Counted from the first letter of the stretch, positions 7,250 through 16,120 are shown. The stretch: 64,000 bases of DNA from an uncultured Lachnospiraceae bacterium (GCA_947305245.1 CAMZDG010000007.1:1-64000), one strand, 5' to 3'. Translations and numbers: made by a program. Notes: generated by a model not told the origin, from the letters alone.

Positions 7250-9376
7250 ATGTTGATTCTTTGGTTAAGTTTGTCTGGTTTATTTTTATGGTTGGAGTTG
7301 ATCTATCACGTGAGCGGGTTCGGATGGAAGTTCGGGAATCCGCTCTATACCATTTTTGTGGCCTTGGCCTGGGCGGCGGTAGAGACGCTGGTGGTTCTTA
7401 TCGTGAAGGGGAAAGCGAAGAAGGTATTCTTCCTGATCTTCGTCTGGTGGTCGATCGTATGGACCGGTGCGCAGATCACCTATCTGCACATTTTCAAGCA
7501 GCCCATGCTTTGGGAGGCCGTGTTCAGGGGCGGACAGGATGCGCTGACGAATTACTGGCGCGAGGCCCTTACGGGATTTTTGCAGGTGTCGCCTTATATC
7601 CTGCTGATCCTCATCCCAGGCATCGTGTTCGGCGTGCTTCTTCGAAAGAAGAAGTTAAAGCTCCCGAAGATGGATTCCCTGCAGGTGATGCGGTGTCTTC
7701 TCGCCATCGTGGCGTGTGTCGTTGCCTGCGTGATCGACATGGCCGTGGGGAAGGCGGCAGATGCGAATTATTATGAGAATTACACGGAGTTCTTTGATCC
7801 GCTGACGGTGATCGAGGAGATGGGCGTGCATCCCACCCTGCAAAGGGATACGTTGCTCAGCATCAGCTCGCTATTTAATAACGATAGTTATCAGGCAAAG
7901 AAGGATAATAAACCTGGTTCCGGCAATTCCGGCACGGGGTATTCCGGGATGGTGACGCCGCAGGTGACGCCCGGCGTTGTGACAAAGCCTGGCCAGACGA
8001 CGGATCCGGACGGCAATGAGGGCGGCGACGTTGAGGTGACGCCTACGCCTGAGGTTTTCGTGCCGAAGCCTCACGTGTTCGCGCTGGATCAGGAGACGCT
8101 CCTTACCCTTTCGGACAACAAGAAGAAGTCCTGGCTTGCAGAGTATATTCTGAATGAGACGCCGACGGAGACCAATGCGTTCACCGGCTTATTCGAGGGC
8201 TATAACGTGATCTTTCTGACGGCGGAAGGCTTTTCCACCTATGCCGTGCGTGAGGATATCACGCCGACGCTGTACCGCATGATCCACACGGGCTTTGTGT
8301 TTAACAATTATTATGTTCCGCTTTGGCAGACCAGCACCAGTGACGGCGAGTACGTGAATAACGTGGCGCTGATCCCTGACGGACAGTTCAGCATGAGAAA
8401 GAGCGCGGCAAACGCCATGCCTTACACGCTGGCTGGATTCTTTAACCGTACGGGGATTCAGAGCCGGGCTTATCATAATAACTCTTTGTCCTATTATGAC
8501 CGTCATAAGACCCATCCGAACCTTGGATATCTGTTCAAGGCGAGCCAGATCGGCAACCTGTCGGAGGCCGAGTACGGGCAGTATGTGTTCCAGATGGAAG
8601 GCGCAAAGCGTTGGCCCGCGTCCGATTATGAAATGATGGTCAGCACGATGCCGGAATATGTGAACGATGATCGGTTTTTCGTATATTATATGACGGTATC
8701 TGGACACATGAATTATAACTTCGCAGGAAATTCCATGTCGAAGAAGAATAAGGAAGCGGTGAAGGATCTTCCGCTTTCTGAGAATGGACAGGCTTACATT
8801 GCATGTCACGTGGAGTTGGATAAGGCGCTGGAGTACATGCTGCAGCAGCTTGAGGAGGCCGGGAAGCTTGACACGACCCTGATCGTTATGAGCGCGGATC
8901 ATTATCCCTACGCCATGACGACAGAGGAATATGAGGAGCTCGCAGGCGGGAGTCTTTCCTATGGCAAGGATCTGTTCCGCAACAGCCTCATTATGTGGAA
9001 TGCGCAGTTTGAAGAGAATCCGGTGGTGGTGAACAAGGCTTGCTGCTCCGTGGACCTGCTGCCCACGATCCTGAACCTCCTGGGAATGGATTATGATTCC
9101 AGAATGTATGCCGGCAAGGATATTTTCTCGGATCATGAGGGAATGGTGATCTTTAATGACAGAAGCTTTGTGACGGATGGCGTGATCTATAACCGTAAGA
9201 CCAAGGAGACCATCTGGCTCAAGGATGAGACGGGGAATTATATCATCCCGCAGGAATGGCAGGAAGATTATCTGAAGGAAAAACAACAGGACGTAAAGGA
9301 TCGCTATCAGTTTAGCGCCTACGTCCTGGAAGAAAACTATTATAAAGACATTGAAGCGGCCAGGATCACGGAGTGA
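7250..9376 (+). CDS. LTA-synthase-like membrane sulfatase (phosphoglycerol transferase family)
   Basis: The 708-residue protein has five N-terminal membrane segments within about residues 1-170, a Pro/Thr/Gly-rich spacer near 220-275, and an extracellular alkaline-phosphatase-superfamily domain. Family marks are the metal-site glutamate in FLTAEGFSTYA, the nucleophile region WQTSTSDGEYVNN, MSADHYPYAM, and CCSVDLLPTILNLLG. Members of this family transfer glycerol phosphate from phosphatidylglycerol to lipoteichoic acid or other glycans. The long low-complexity spacer between membrane and catalytic domains is not typical of LtaS. No strong ribosome site is seen at 7250, so the exact start is uncertain. 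Confidence 0.87.
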   Translation: MLILWLSLSGLFLWLELIYHVSGFGWKFGNPLYTIFVALAWAAVETLVVLIVKGKAKKVFFLIFVWWSIVWTGAQITYLHIFKQPMLWEAVFRGGQDALTNYWREALTGFLQVSPYILLILIPGIVFGVLLRKKKLKLPKMDSLQVMRCLLAIVACVVACVIDMAVGKAADANYYENYTEFFDPLTVIEEMGVHPTLQRDTLLSISSLFNNDSYQAKKDNKPGSGNSGTGYSGMVTPQVTPGVVTKPGQTTDPDGNEGGDVEVTPTPEVFVPKPHVFALDQETLLTLSDNKKKSWLAEYILNETPTETNAFTGLFEGYNVIFLTAEGFSTYAVREDITPTLYRMIHTGFVFNNYYVPLWQTSTSDGEYVNNVALIPDGQFSMRKSAANAMPYTLAGFFNRTGIQSRAYHNNSLSYYDRHKTHPNLGYLFKASQIGNLSEAEYGQYVFQMEGAKRWPASDYEMMVSTMPEYVNDDRFFVYYMTVSGHMNYNFAGNSMSKKNKEAVKDLPLSENGQAYIACHVELDKALEYMLQQLEEAGKLDTTLIVMSADHYPYAMTTEEYEELAGGSLSYGKDLFRNSLIMWNAQFEENPVVVNKACCSVDLLPTILNLLGMDYDSRMYAGKDIFSDHEGMVIFNDRSFVTDGVIYNRKTKETIWLKDETGNYIIPQEWQEDYLKEKQQDVKDRYQFSAYVLEENYYKDIEAARITE

Positions 9377-9467
9377 TCAAAGGATCTCGGGGCGAAGGCT
9401 TTCCTAGCCGATGCCCTTCATGGCAAGGCGTCAAAGGATCTCGAAGCTGATGCCCTTCATGGCGAGG
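9377..9467. repeat. Imperfect duplication of the 3' end of the DUF5721 gene
   Basis: TCAAAGGATCTCG occurs at 9377-9389 and 9431-9443. It is followed in both copies by GATGCCCTTCATGGC-AAGG/GAGG, ending near 9428 and 9467. The second copy is the real 3' end of the minus-strand gene; the first copy abuts the stop codon of the upstream plus-strand gene. Confidence 0.75.
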
Positions 9468-9931
9468 TATTTGCTGATCTGGCGGTCCCAGACGACGTCA
9501 GCAGTCTTGTCCATGACGAAGGTCTGATAGGAGGAACCGGTGGTGAGAACGGCCTTGCCGCCGTCGTACTTGATGGTGAGGACCAGGGACTTCAGGGAGG
9601 CTTCCTTGCCGGACAGCTTTTCCTTTTCCAACATGGCTTTCATTTTGTCGGGTTTTAACTGTAATACGAATTTGAAATACAAGGGCGTGCGCTTCCCTTT
9701 GATGAGGTTGAAGCACAGGCCCTTCATTTCGCTCCAGGGTTGATACTCATAGGGAAGAAGCTCGGGCGTGCGTTCTGCGATGGGGTAGAAATCCACGTTC
9801 ACGTGCCCGTCGATCTGGATGGTGATGGCCGTGGTCAGCGTGGCCTCCTCCAGGAGAAAGATGTCGAAGGCATCGCCGGTGAGTAGCTCGCTCATAAAGG
9901 GTTTCATGGAAGTGATCTGAAGTGCTATCAT
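9431..9931 (-). CDS. DUF5721 family protein
   Basis: The 166-residue cytoplasmic protein begins MIALQITSMKPFMSELLTGD and includes FDIFLLEEATLTTA, PWSEMKGLCFNLIKG and the lysine-rich FKFVLQLKPDK. This looks like the DUF5721 family that I associate with Lachnospiraceae. No catalytic motif or membrane segment is visible and the function is unknown. It is convergent with the LTA-synthase-like gene, and its last codons are partly duplicated in the intergenic gap. Confidence 0.7.
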   Translation of the reverse strand: MIALQITSMKPFMSELLTGDAFDIFLLEEATLTTAITIQIDGHVNVDFYPIAERTPELLPYEYQPWSEMKGLCFNLIKGKRTPLYFKFVLQLKPDKMKAMLEKEKLSGKEASLKSLVLTIKYDGGKAVLTTGSSYQTFVMDKTADVVWDRQISKYLAMKGISFEIL

Positions 9932-9970
9932 GTGAGTCTCCTTAGATGATTGCTGCGCGTGTTGGCAGCT

Positions 9971-10678
9971 TTATGAAAGGCTTGCAAGGATGGCCTGCGC
10001 ATAGCCGTGCAGCGCGCGGGGGAGAAGAAAGGTCTTTCCGTCCGTCATGGTCGCGCTAAGCGGGCCTAATTTCTGAATGTGCCTGCAGTTTAGCAGGAAG
10101 TGACCGGTGGGCGGAAGAAAGCTGGAGTGACTGGCGGCCCACTGCGTATAAAGATTATAAAGGTCCGTGCGAAGCAGCTTTGTGCGGCCCTCGGTGAGAG
10201 TCACAAGGATGGCGCGGCCCTTTGCAACCGCGTAGAGGATTTCCTCCTCGGTCACGTAGATCGTTCCCGTCTCGTCCCGCAGCTCTATGACGGAAGGGGC
10301 GGCGGCCTTGATCTCTAAGGCTTTGTCGATGCTTTCGGTGAGTTCGGCCACCTTGATGGCCTTGTCCAGAAAGAAAACGTTGGGCGGAAAGGACTGCTCG
10401 CGATAATTGATCTTGGAACAGCATAGGACGACGGGAGCCTTGCTCCCTTTTTCTGCCAGCCGTTCGACCAGGTCAGAGACGCTCACGCCCGGGGTCATGC
10501 ACAGGTCGACGTAGAACAGGTCATACATCAGGGCGTTCGCAAGGAGCGCGTCGATATTCCCAAAGGAATCAATATATAATACGCCCGTGGTGGAGGCGCG
10601 GCGGTCGGACTCTCGCTTTAGGAGCCGCTCCATCTGCTTTCTGTCCGCTCCGTTATCATCACAGATTGCTACGTGCAC
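9971..10678 (-). CDS. LytTR-family response regulator
   Basis: The N-terminal receiver domain (about residues 1-120) has the acidic pair CDD, the phospho-acceptor position in FYVDLCM, and the conserved lysine in FLDKAIK. The C-terminal LytTR DNA-binding domain (about 130-235) reads IYVTEEEILYAVAKGRAILV, then SLxxLY-like LYNLYTQWAAS, then FLLNCRHIQKLG. LytTR regulators often control wall, competence or bacteriocin genes. No cognate kinase is adjacent. The gene is 39 nt from the DUF5721 gene on the same strand and may share its transcript. Confidence 0.85.
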   Translation of the reverse strand: MHVAICDDNGADRKQMERLLKRESDRRASTTGVLYIDSFGNIDALLANALMYDLFYVDLCMTPGVSVSDLVERLAEKGSKAPVVLCCSKINYREQSFPPNVFFLDKAIKVAELTESIDKALEIKAAAPSVIELRDETGTIYVTEEEILYAVAKGRAILVTLTEGRTKLLRTDLYNLYTQWAASHSSFLPPTGHFLLNCRHIQKLGPLSATMTDGKTFLLPRALHGYAQAILASLS

Positions 10679-10736
10679 TTTGCATCGCTCCTTTATTCTT
10701 AAGTAAAGTATCGGATGTCACCGGCTGCAATGGCAT

Positions 10737-11030
10737 TTAATGCTGGGTGAAATACCAGATGGCACCGGCGGCAACAAGCTGCAGGATCAATATCAAAGGC
10801 ATGCCATACTTGAAATACCAATGCTTTGTCTTATGCCGGAACACCTGCATTCCAACGATCGCGCCGATGCTTCCGCCGAGAATGGCAGGGAGAAAAAGGG
10901 TTGTCTCCGGGATTCGCCAGGCCTTTGCATTTGCTTTCCTTTTATCTGCGCCCATGAGGAGAAAGGCGATCAGATTCATGATCACAAGATATATTAGAAT
11001 CACGTAAAACAAAAATGGCATGACTGGCAT
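10737..11030 (-). CDS. DUF1294 family membrane protein
   Basis: The 97-residue integral membrane protein has three to four hydrophobic segments and the DUF1294 signature: MGADKRKA, RIPETTLFLPAILGGSIGAIVGM, FRHKTKHWYFKYG. The function is unknown. It is read on the minus strand, 58 nt upstream of the LytTR gene. Confidence 0.85.
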   Translation of the reverse strand: MPVMPFLFYVILIYLVIMNLIAFLLMGADKRKANAKAWRIPETTLFLPAILGGSIGAIVGMQVFRHKTKHWYFKYGMPLILILQLVAAGAIWYFTQH

Positions 11031-11110
11031 GGCGGCACCTCCCTTGATCAGAACTTATTACATTCCCATTATGCGGTAATTCTGAGAAAATTTCAAGGGA
11101 TGATTTTGGG

Positions 11111-11139
11111 TTGTGAGGCGCCCGGAAACGTGGTATGAT
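11111..11139 (+). promoter_or_regulatory. Promoter of the PfkB-kinase gene
   Basis: TTGTGA (11111-11116), 17 bp, TATGAT (11134-11139). The leader carries the 12-mer AGGAAGTCTTGC twice (near 11168 and 11191). Confidence 0.6.
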
Positions 11140-11243
11140 GATTCTGCTGACGCATAGGGAGAGGCTTAGGAAGTCTTGCCAGGAAGCATTAAGAGGAAGT
11201 CTTGCGAGGTAGTCTTACGATGCCGTCGGATCGGAGGTAGAAA

Positions 11244-12182
11244 ATGAGCGAGCGCATGGATATAATCTGCATAGGAATGGCACTGGTGGATTCGATCATC
11301 AAAGGGTTCGATCCCGAGCCAATCTCGGCATCTGGCTATCGCGCCGTGTCCGGCTCTTTGAGCGTGGGCGGCGAGGCCGTGAATGAAGCAATGGCGGCAG
11401 CGAAGCTGGGAGCAAGGACGGGAATCCTTTGTGCGCTGGGAAAGGATGATGCAGGGGAGATGATCCTGGGAGCGCTTCGCCGCTGCGGCGTTATCACGGA
11501 TCTCGTGATCAGGGACCCGGAGCATGCGACGCCCGTGACCACCATGTTCGTCCGCGATGACGGCACGAGAAAGTCCATCACGAATCAGGCGCACCGTCAT
11601 AACTTCCATCCGGAGCGTCATGCCGGGCTTTTCACGAATGCCAGGGCGATCATCCTTGGCTCTTTGTTCCGCGCGCCCTTTGATGACCCTGAGATCATAA
11701 AGTCCGTTCTGACGGAGGCGAAGAAGGCCGGGATCCTGGTGGTGGCGGACACGAAGCTTCCGAATTTTCGCGTGCTTGGCCTGGAGGATCTGAAGGAGTC
11801 TCTGCCCATGATCGACTATATTACGCCGAATGAGGATGAGGCAAAGTATTTCACCGGAAAGGATACGGCCGAGGAGATGGCAGACGTGCTGCTTGGGTAC
11901 GGTGTAAAGAATGTCGTGTTAAAGCTGGGAAGTAACGGGTGTTATTTTAAAAATGCAAAGGAATCCTTCTTCCTGCCGGCCTGTGAGATCCATGCCGTGG
12001 ACGCCACGGGAGCGGGAGATAACTTTGTCGCGGGACTGACCTGTGAGATCCTTAGGGGCAGTCAGCCAAAGGATGCCATGCGGTTTGCCAACGCCTGCGG
12101 CGCGATCTGTACGACTGCGATCGGAGCCGGGACGGCGCTAAAAAATAGAGAACAAGTGTTATCATTTATGGAAAGCAGATAG
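11244..12182 (+). CDS. PfkB-family (ribokinase-like) carbohydrate kinase
   Basis: This 312-residue cytoplasmic enzyme has the PfkB fold. The N-terminal glycine-rich substrate motif is GGEAVNEAMAAAKLGA, the ATP/anion-hole signature is DATGAGDNFVAGL near residue 255, and ITPNEDEAKYFTG marks the central region. It phosphorylates a sugar or nucleoside with ATP; the substrate is not readable from sequence. The start has GGAGG 10 nt upstream. No transport genes flank it, so it may be a housekeeping salvage kinase. Confidence 0.9.
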   Translation: MSERMDIICIGMALVDSIIKGFDPEPISASGYRAVSGSLSVGGEAVNEAMAAAKLGARTGILCALGKDDAGEMILGALRRCGVITDLVIRDPEHATPVTTMFVRDDGTRKSITNQAHRHNFHPERHAGLFTNARAIILGSLFRAPFDDPEIIKSVLTEAKKAGILVVADTKLPNFRVLGLEDLKESLPMIDYITPNEDEAKYFTGKDTAEEMADVLLGYGVKNVVLKLGSNGCYFKNAKESFFLPACEIHAVDATGAGDNFVAGLTCEILRGSQPKDAMRFANACGAICTTAIGAGTALKNREQVLSFMESR

Positions 12183-12186
12183 ACGG

Positions 12187-12215
12187 TTGCGTTTTTCGTC
12201 GAAATCATTTATACT
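12187..12215 (+). promoter_or_regulatory. Promoter of the candidate structured RNA
   Basis: TTGCGT (12187-12192), 17 bp, TATACT (12210-12215). The predicted start near 12222 lies just before the 5' arm of the closing helix. Confidence 0.6.
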
Positions 12216-12221
12216 ATTATC

Positions 12222-12552
12222 ATAAAGTGAAGTTTGGAAGTCGCTGATCTGGGAGCGAGCGATCTTTGCGGAGCGGTTCGAGTCCGACGACTTCTGTTTC
12301 ATGCATACCTGAGGCCGCTTTCTAAGACTAAGACTGACTGTCTCAACCTGCATGGAGGGTCTACGGGTGCCCAGAGTCCCGTCAATCATAAGGTAGAATG
12401 ACTAACACCGCTTGAGTGGTTAAATAGTGGGGCATTGTTTTGAACATGTTTCAAGCGAGAAGAACGGTTTAGGTCGGTAACCTCCCAGTCAGGAACAACC
12501 TTCCGCGAAAGTGGAAGAAGGCCATCTCCTTCGGGAGATGGCTTTCATTTTC
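12222..12552 (+). ncRNA. Candidate structured non-coding RNA of about 330 nt, family not recognised
   Basis: This 400-bp gap has no ORF with a ribosome site but is full of pairing. CTGA-T-CTGGGAG (12244-12255) pairs with CTCCCAG-TCAG (12482-12492), closing about 225 nt. Inside are CGGA/TCCG, ACGGG/CCCGT and a CGCTTGA/TCAAGCG hairpin near 12410-12457. CTTCCGC-GAAA-GTGGAAG (12500-12517) forms a tetraloop hairpin. The unit ends in a UUCG-looped terminator (GCCATCTCC at 12521, GGAGATGGC at 12534). A promoter precedes it. I see none of the core motifs of RNase P, tmRNA, SRP RNA or c-di-GMP riboswitches. It may belong to a known family that I cannot recall, such as an unusual 6S or raiA-type RNA. 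Confidence 0.6.
12518..12552 (+). terminator. Intrinsic terminator of the structured RNA
   Basis: Nine-base arms GCCATCTCC (12521-12529) and GGAGATGGC (12534-12542) enclose a TTCG loop and are followed by TTTCATTTT. It separates the RNA from the sensor gene at 12609. Confidence 0.85.
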
Positions 12553-12608
12553 TATCTCTGATCTTTGCCAACTTGTCGGGCGGCGAGTGCCGCGTCTAAG
12601 GAGAAGTT

Positions 12609-13937
12609 TTGAAGAAAAGATTTTTCTATCTGAGTAAAAGAATCATCGTGGTGTTTGCAATCTCCATCTTCTTGGTCACCTTCTTATTTGCGTTGGTATT
12701 CAACGCGTTGTACACCAAGGAGTTGGATAATATCCTTGTGTCGAAGGAAGATCAGGTGATCAAGATCGCTTCCAAGACGAGTTATTTCCTGACGGAGAGC
12801 CTGTACACCGTGAAGATGGCGGCGTATTCCATCAACGACCTGCAGGAATCCGGTGCGGACGGGAAGGAGATCCTAGCATATCTGGAGAATCAGACGCGTG
12901 TTTATGCAAAGACGATCAATAATGACTTTACGGGAATTTACGGAGTATTCCGCGGAGAATTCCTTGACGGGAACGGATGGGTGCCGACGGAAGGGTTTGT
13001 GCCCGAGGAGCGCCCTTGGTATCAGGCCGCGGTGGATGCAAATGGAGAGATCGCGCTGGTAACGCCATATCTGGACACGAAGACGCACGTGGTCATGATG
13101 AGCGTGTGTAAGCTCCTGCCGGATCGTGAGAGCATCGTGTCCCTTGACGTTTCGCTGAACGACATCCAGAACATCGCGGAGGAGAGCGTGGCCGACGGCG
13201 GGTGGCTGTATTCATTGATCTTGGATGATTCCGGCGTCGTCGTTGCGCATTCCAATTCCGAGGAGCTCGGCAAGGAGTACCTCGAAGAGGACGAAAGCTT
13301 TGGAAAGCTGGTCGTGACTAGGCTCTATTCCGAGTATGAAAATTACTTTGACGTGCAGTATCAGGGGAAGGCTTATTATGTCTTCACGGCTCCCGTCATG
13401 GATGATTGGTATGCCGTCTCCATCATGGAAAAAAAGACGCTGCTGGCGCCCCTTAACAGGATATGGCTTTTGTTTTTCTCGGTGCTCATCCTGAGCCTTT
13501 GCGGCATGCTCTACGCGTTCTTTCGGATCAACGGCCTGAAGGGAAAGGAGCTTGCGCTTCAGGGACAGATCCAGGTGCTGACGGGCATGTATGATAAGGT
13601 ATGGCGCATTCGCCTGAAGGAGGACGTCTATTCCGAGGCGGATCCCCTGACGGGAGAATTTCCGTCCGGCGAGAGTGTGAAAAATAAGGCGCAATATTGT
13701 CTGCGCGGGCTGATGGACGACATTACGGACGAGCGTTTTAAGAAGAGTGCCTACGACTTTATCGAGTTTTCGACGCTCTTTTTCAGGTTGCAGGGTAAGG
13801 CATCCGTCACGATGGAATTTCTGGATACCGGCAACCGGAGGTGCTTCGCCAGGTTCGTGCCCGTTGAGCGGGATGAAGAGGGTGAGCTCCTTACGGTTCT
13901 TTGGATGCTGGAGGTTGTAGAAGAAAGGATGGAGTAA
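12609..13937 (+). CDS. dCache-type membrane sensor, probably the N-terminal half of a split GGDEF sensor
   Basis: TTG at 12609 is the start; AAGGAG lies 4 nt upstream. The 442-residue protein has a membrane segment at about 10-31, a large extracytoplasmic dCache-like ligand domain (with the PERPWYQAAV and TPYLDTKTHVVMMSV stretches of Cache_1), and a second membrane segment at about 283-303. About 130 cytoplasmic residues follow and may form a PAS-like fold. No output domain follows before a TAA stop. The next ORF, encoding a GGDEF domain, is in the same reading frame six bases later, so the two may once have been one protein. The dCache ligand is unknown. Confidence 0.8.
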   Translation: MKKRFFYLSKRIIVVFAISIFLVTFLFALVFNALYTKELDNILVSKEDQVIKIASKTSYFLTESLYTVKMAAYSINDLQESGADGKEILAYLENQTRVYAKTINNDFTGIYGVFRGEFLDGNGWVPTEGFVPEERPWYQAAVDANGEIALVTPYLDTKTHVVMMSVCKLLPDRESIVSLDVSLNDIQNIAEESVADGGWLYSLILDDSGVVVAHSNSEELGKEYLEEDESFGKLVVTRLYSEYENYFDVQYQGKAYYVFTAPVMDDWYAVSIMEKKTLLAPLNRIWLLFFSVLILSLCGMLYAFFRINGLKGKELALQGQIQVLTGMYDKVWRIRLKEDVYSEADPLTGEFPSGESVKNKAQYCLRGLMDDITDERFKKSAYDFIEFSTLFFRLQGKASVTMEFLDTGNRRCFARFVPVERDEEGELLTVLWMLEVVEERME

Positions 13938-13943
13938 CGAAGG

Positions 13944-14441
13944 ATGGCATGGTTGGATGCTATGGCGAAGAGCAAGGCCAAAAAGGAAGAGAAGCTTGCC
14001 TTTACGGACGCGCTGACGAATCTCCCGAATCGCCTTTATTTCAAAGAGAATTATGGGGATGCCGGACTGTTCCTGACCATGCGGTATAAGACGGTGGCCG
14101 TGCTTGACCTGGACGGCTTTGTCGAGGCTTGCGCTCAGGAGGATCAAAGCGGCCTGATCCTTCGGGTCGCCGAGCTCATCAAGGAGCATCTGGGGGCGAA
14201 ATGTGAGATCTTCCGCTGGGGCGAGGACAGGTTCGTGGCGCTGATGGAATGGTCCATGGACTTTGGATTTGAAATCTGCAAGGAGCTTTGCAGGGAAGTG
14301 GAAAAGGACGGAAAGGTAACTCTCTCCGTCGGCATCACGGAGGTGCGGCTGACGGAAACCATAAAAAGGCACTATCATCGGGCCATGCAGGGCTGTTACT
14401 TGGTCAAGGAAATGGGAGGCAACGGCGTAAAACGCGTATGA
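13944..14441 (+). CDS. Degenerate stand-alone GGDEF domain protein
   Basis: The 165-residue product begins with a short charged linker and then the standard GGDEF entry FTDALTNLPNRLYF. The active-site motif reads RWGEDRF instead of GGDEF/GGEEF, so diguanylate cyclase activity is doubtful; GTP binding or regulatory pairing is possible. It lies in frame with the upstream sensor behind a single TAA (13935-13937), and GAAGG precedes its ATG weakly. Its stop overlaps the ATG of the next diguanylate cyclase gene (ATGA at 14438), which argues for translational coupling of all three genes. Confidence 0.8.
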   Translation: MAWLDAMAKSKAKKEEKLAFTDALTNLPNRLYFKENYGDAGLFLTMRYKTVAVLDLDGFVEACAQEDQSGLILRVAELIKEHLGAKCEIFRWGEDRFVALMEWSMDFGFEICKELCREVEKDGKVTLSVGITEVRLTETIKRHYHRAMQGCYLVKEMGGNGVKRV

Positions 14442-16120
14442 TGAAACGAAGCAAAGGATTGTATTCGATCAGAACAAACCTCATATTGATGTTTTGCGTC
14501 TCCGTTCTGGGAGTTTATCTGCTCCTCGTCATCACGGGCATTCTGTTTTTGGATGCCGAGACGGATCGGGAAACGGATCGGACCCTGGACATGATGCTTC
14601 ACCAGAAGGCCAGGGAGTTGGATGCCAATTTCGAAGGGATGGAGCGGGCGCTGGATACCCTGGAGGGTTACATCGTAAACAATGCCGATACCACGAAGAT
14701 GAAGTATGACGAGGCGTATCAAACTACTTATCTGGCGAATTTCGAGCATCTTGCGAGAGACGTCTCCGCGGTTGCGGGCAACGTGTATGCCTTCTATTTC
14801 CGCACGGATCCGACGAAATACAAGGGTTTCACGGGCATCTTCGTGACGGAGGACGGCTACGGCGGCTATGTCAGCGTGGAGCCTACGGTCATTGAAGCCT
14901 ATAATGAAAACGACCGCGAGCACGTGGCCTGGTATTATGAGCCCATCAAGAACGGACGGCCGATCTGGCTGGAGCCGTATATGAATAAGAACATCAACGT
15001 ATACATGACCTCCTATGTCTCCCCCGTCTACGTGGACGGAAAGCTTCTCGGCGTGGTTGGCATGGACCTGGACATGACGATCATACAGGAGATCGTGGAT
15101 TCCATTGATTATGCCGACGGCGTGGGTTATCTTCTGGCACCAAACGGCGACATCGTCTATTCCGAGGATCATCCGGAGGGCCTAAAGGCCATGTATCTGG
15201 ACGATGAGTATAAAGAGGCGCGGCTTGCCCTGATGGGACAGTGGGAGCGCTCGGACGGCAGCAACAGCTACCTTTGGACGGGCAAGGAGCACCGGTATGT
15301 CACGAAGAAGCTGAGAAATGGCATGATCCTTGCCATTGTGGTTTCGGAGGCGGAGATCGACCGGCCCGTTCATAACATGATCAAGAATATGCTTGCGGTT
15401 CTGATCATCGTGCTGATCCTGCTGATCTTAGTGACCTGGAGGATCCATAAGGAGATCATTTCGCCCATCCGCAGGCTGACGGATGCCTCGTCGCGCATCG
15501 CGAAGGGCGAGCTGAACACGCAGATCGAGTACCATTCCAGGAGCGAGATCGGAGAGCTGTCCGACAGCATCAACAGCATCGCAAGGGAGCTGCGGGAATA
15601 CTTTTCCTACATCCATTCCCAGGCCTATACGGACGGCATGACGGGCGTTGGCAATAAGACCTCGTATCTGGATCAGGTCAAGAATCTCGAGCGAAAGATC
15701 CAGGCAGGCATGGCAGCCTTTTCCGTGATCGTATTCGACATGAACGGACTGAAATCCATCAACGACAGGCTTGGTCATGAAGTGGGAGACGCTTACATTA
15801 CAACCGCGGCAGAGCTCATCAAGAAGAGCGTGGGCGCCCAGCACGTCTATCGCATCGGCGGAGATGAGTTCATCGTCGTCATGGAGAATTTCACGAAGGA
15901 AAAGACGGATGCGCTCGTTGAGGAACTGAAGGAAAACATCAAGAAATTGAACGAGGACGAAAAGTATCGAAAGGATCCGCTGGCCGTATCGATGGGCGCG
16001 GCGGTCTATGATCCGGAGACCGATCCGGCATATAAGGACGTGTTCAAGCGGGCCGACGAGATGATGTACCAGAACAAGGCGGAATACTATCGCGGAAAGT
16101 TCGACCGAAGGAAAGTGTGA
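14438..16120 (+). CDS. dCache-HAMP-GGDEF diguanylate cyclase
   Basis: The start is ATG 14438 (or 14441), overlapping the preceding TGA; a longer frame from 14288 lies inside the upstream gene. The 560-residue protein has a membrane segment near 12-33, an extracytoplasmic dCache domain, a second membrane segment near 310-330, a HAMP domain (IISPIRRLTDASSRIAKGEL) and a GGDEF domain (AYTDGMTGVGNKTSYL, then YRIGGDEFIVVME). The intact GGDEF predicts synthesis of c-di-GMP from two GTP. The RxxD inhibitory site nine residues before the motif is absent, so product inhibition at that site is unlikely. Confidence 0.92.
   Translation: MMKRSKGLYSIRTNLILMFCVSVLGVYLLLVITGILFLDAETDRETDRTLDMMLHQKARELDANFEGMERALDTLEGYIVNNADTTKMKYDEAYQTTYLANFEHLARDVSAVAGNVYAFYFRTDPTKYKGFTGIFVTEDGYGGYVSVEPTVIEAYNENDREHVAWYYEPIKNGRPIWLEPYMNKNINVYMTSYVSPVYVDGKLLGVVGMDLDMTIIQEIVDSIDYADGVGYLLAPNGDIVYSEDHPEGLKAMYLDDEYKEARLALMGQWERSDGSNSYLWTGKEHRYVTKKLRNGMILAIVVSEAEIDRPVHNMIKNMLAVLIIVLILLILVTWRIHKEIISPIRRLTDASSRIAKGELNTQIEYHSRSEIGELSDSINSIARELREYFSYIHSQAYTDGMTGVGNKTSYLDQVKNLERKIQAGMAAFSVIVFDMNGLKSINDRLGHEVGDAYITTAAELIKKSVGAQHVYRIGGDEFIVVMENFTKEKTDALVEELKENIKKLNEDEKYRKDPLAVSMGAAVYDPETDPAYKDVFKRADEMMYQNKAEYYRGKFDRRKV

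Noticed and set aside
8189..9286. 365-codon open frame on the minus strand inside the LTA-synthase-like gene
   Set aside because: It is His/Arg/Ile-rich shadow sequence opposite a clear membrane sulfatase; no ribosome site or family feature.
12222..12552. c-di-GMP riboswitch controlling the downstream sensor genes
   Set aside because: No GEMM core sequence is visible and a terminator without an obvious antiterminator closes the unit before the genes.
12222..12552. RNase P RNA, tmRNA or SRP RNA
   Set aside because: The conserved cores of these RNAs (for example GAGGAAAGTCC, or GGAAGGAAGCAGC-like SRP loop) are absent.
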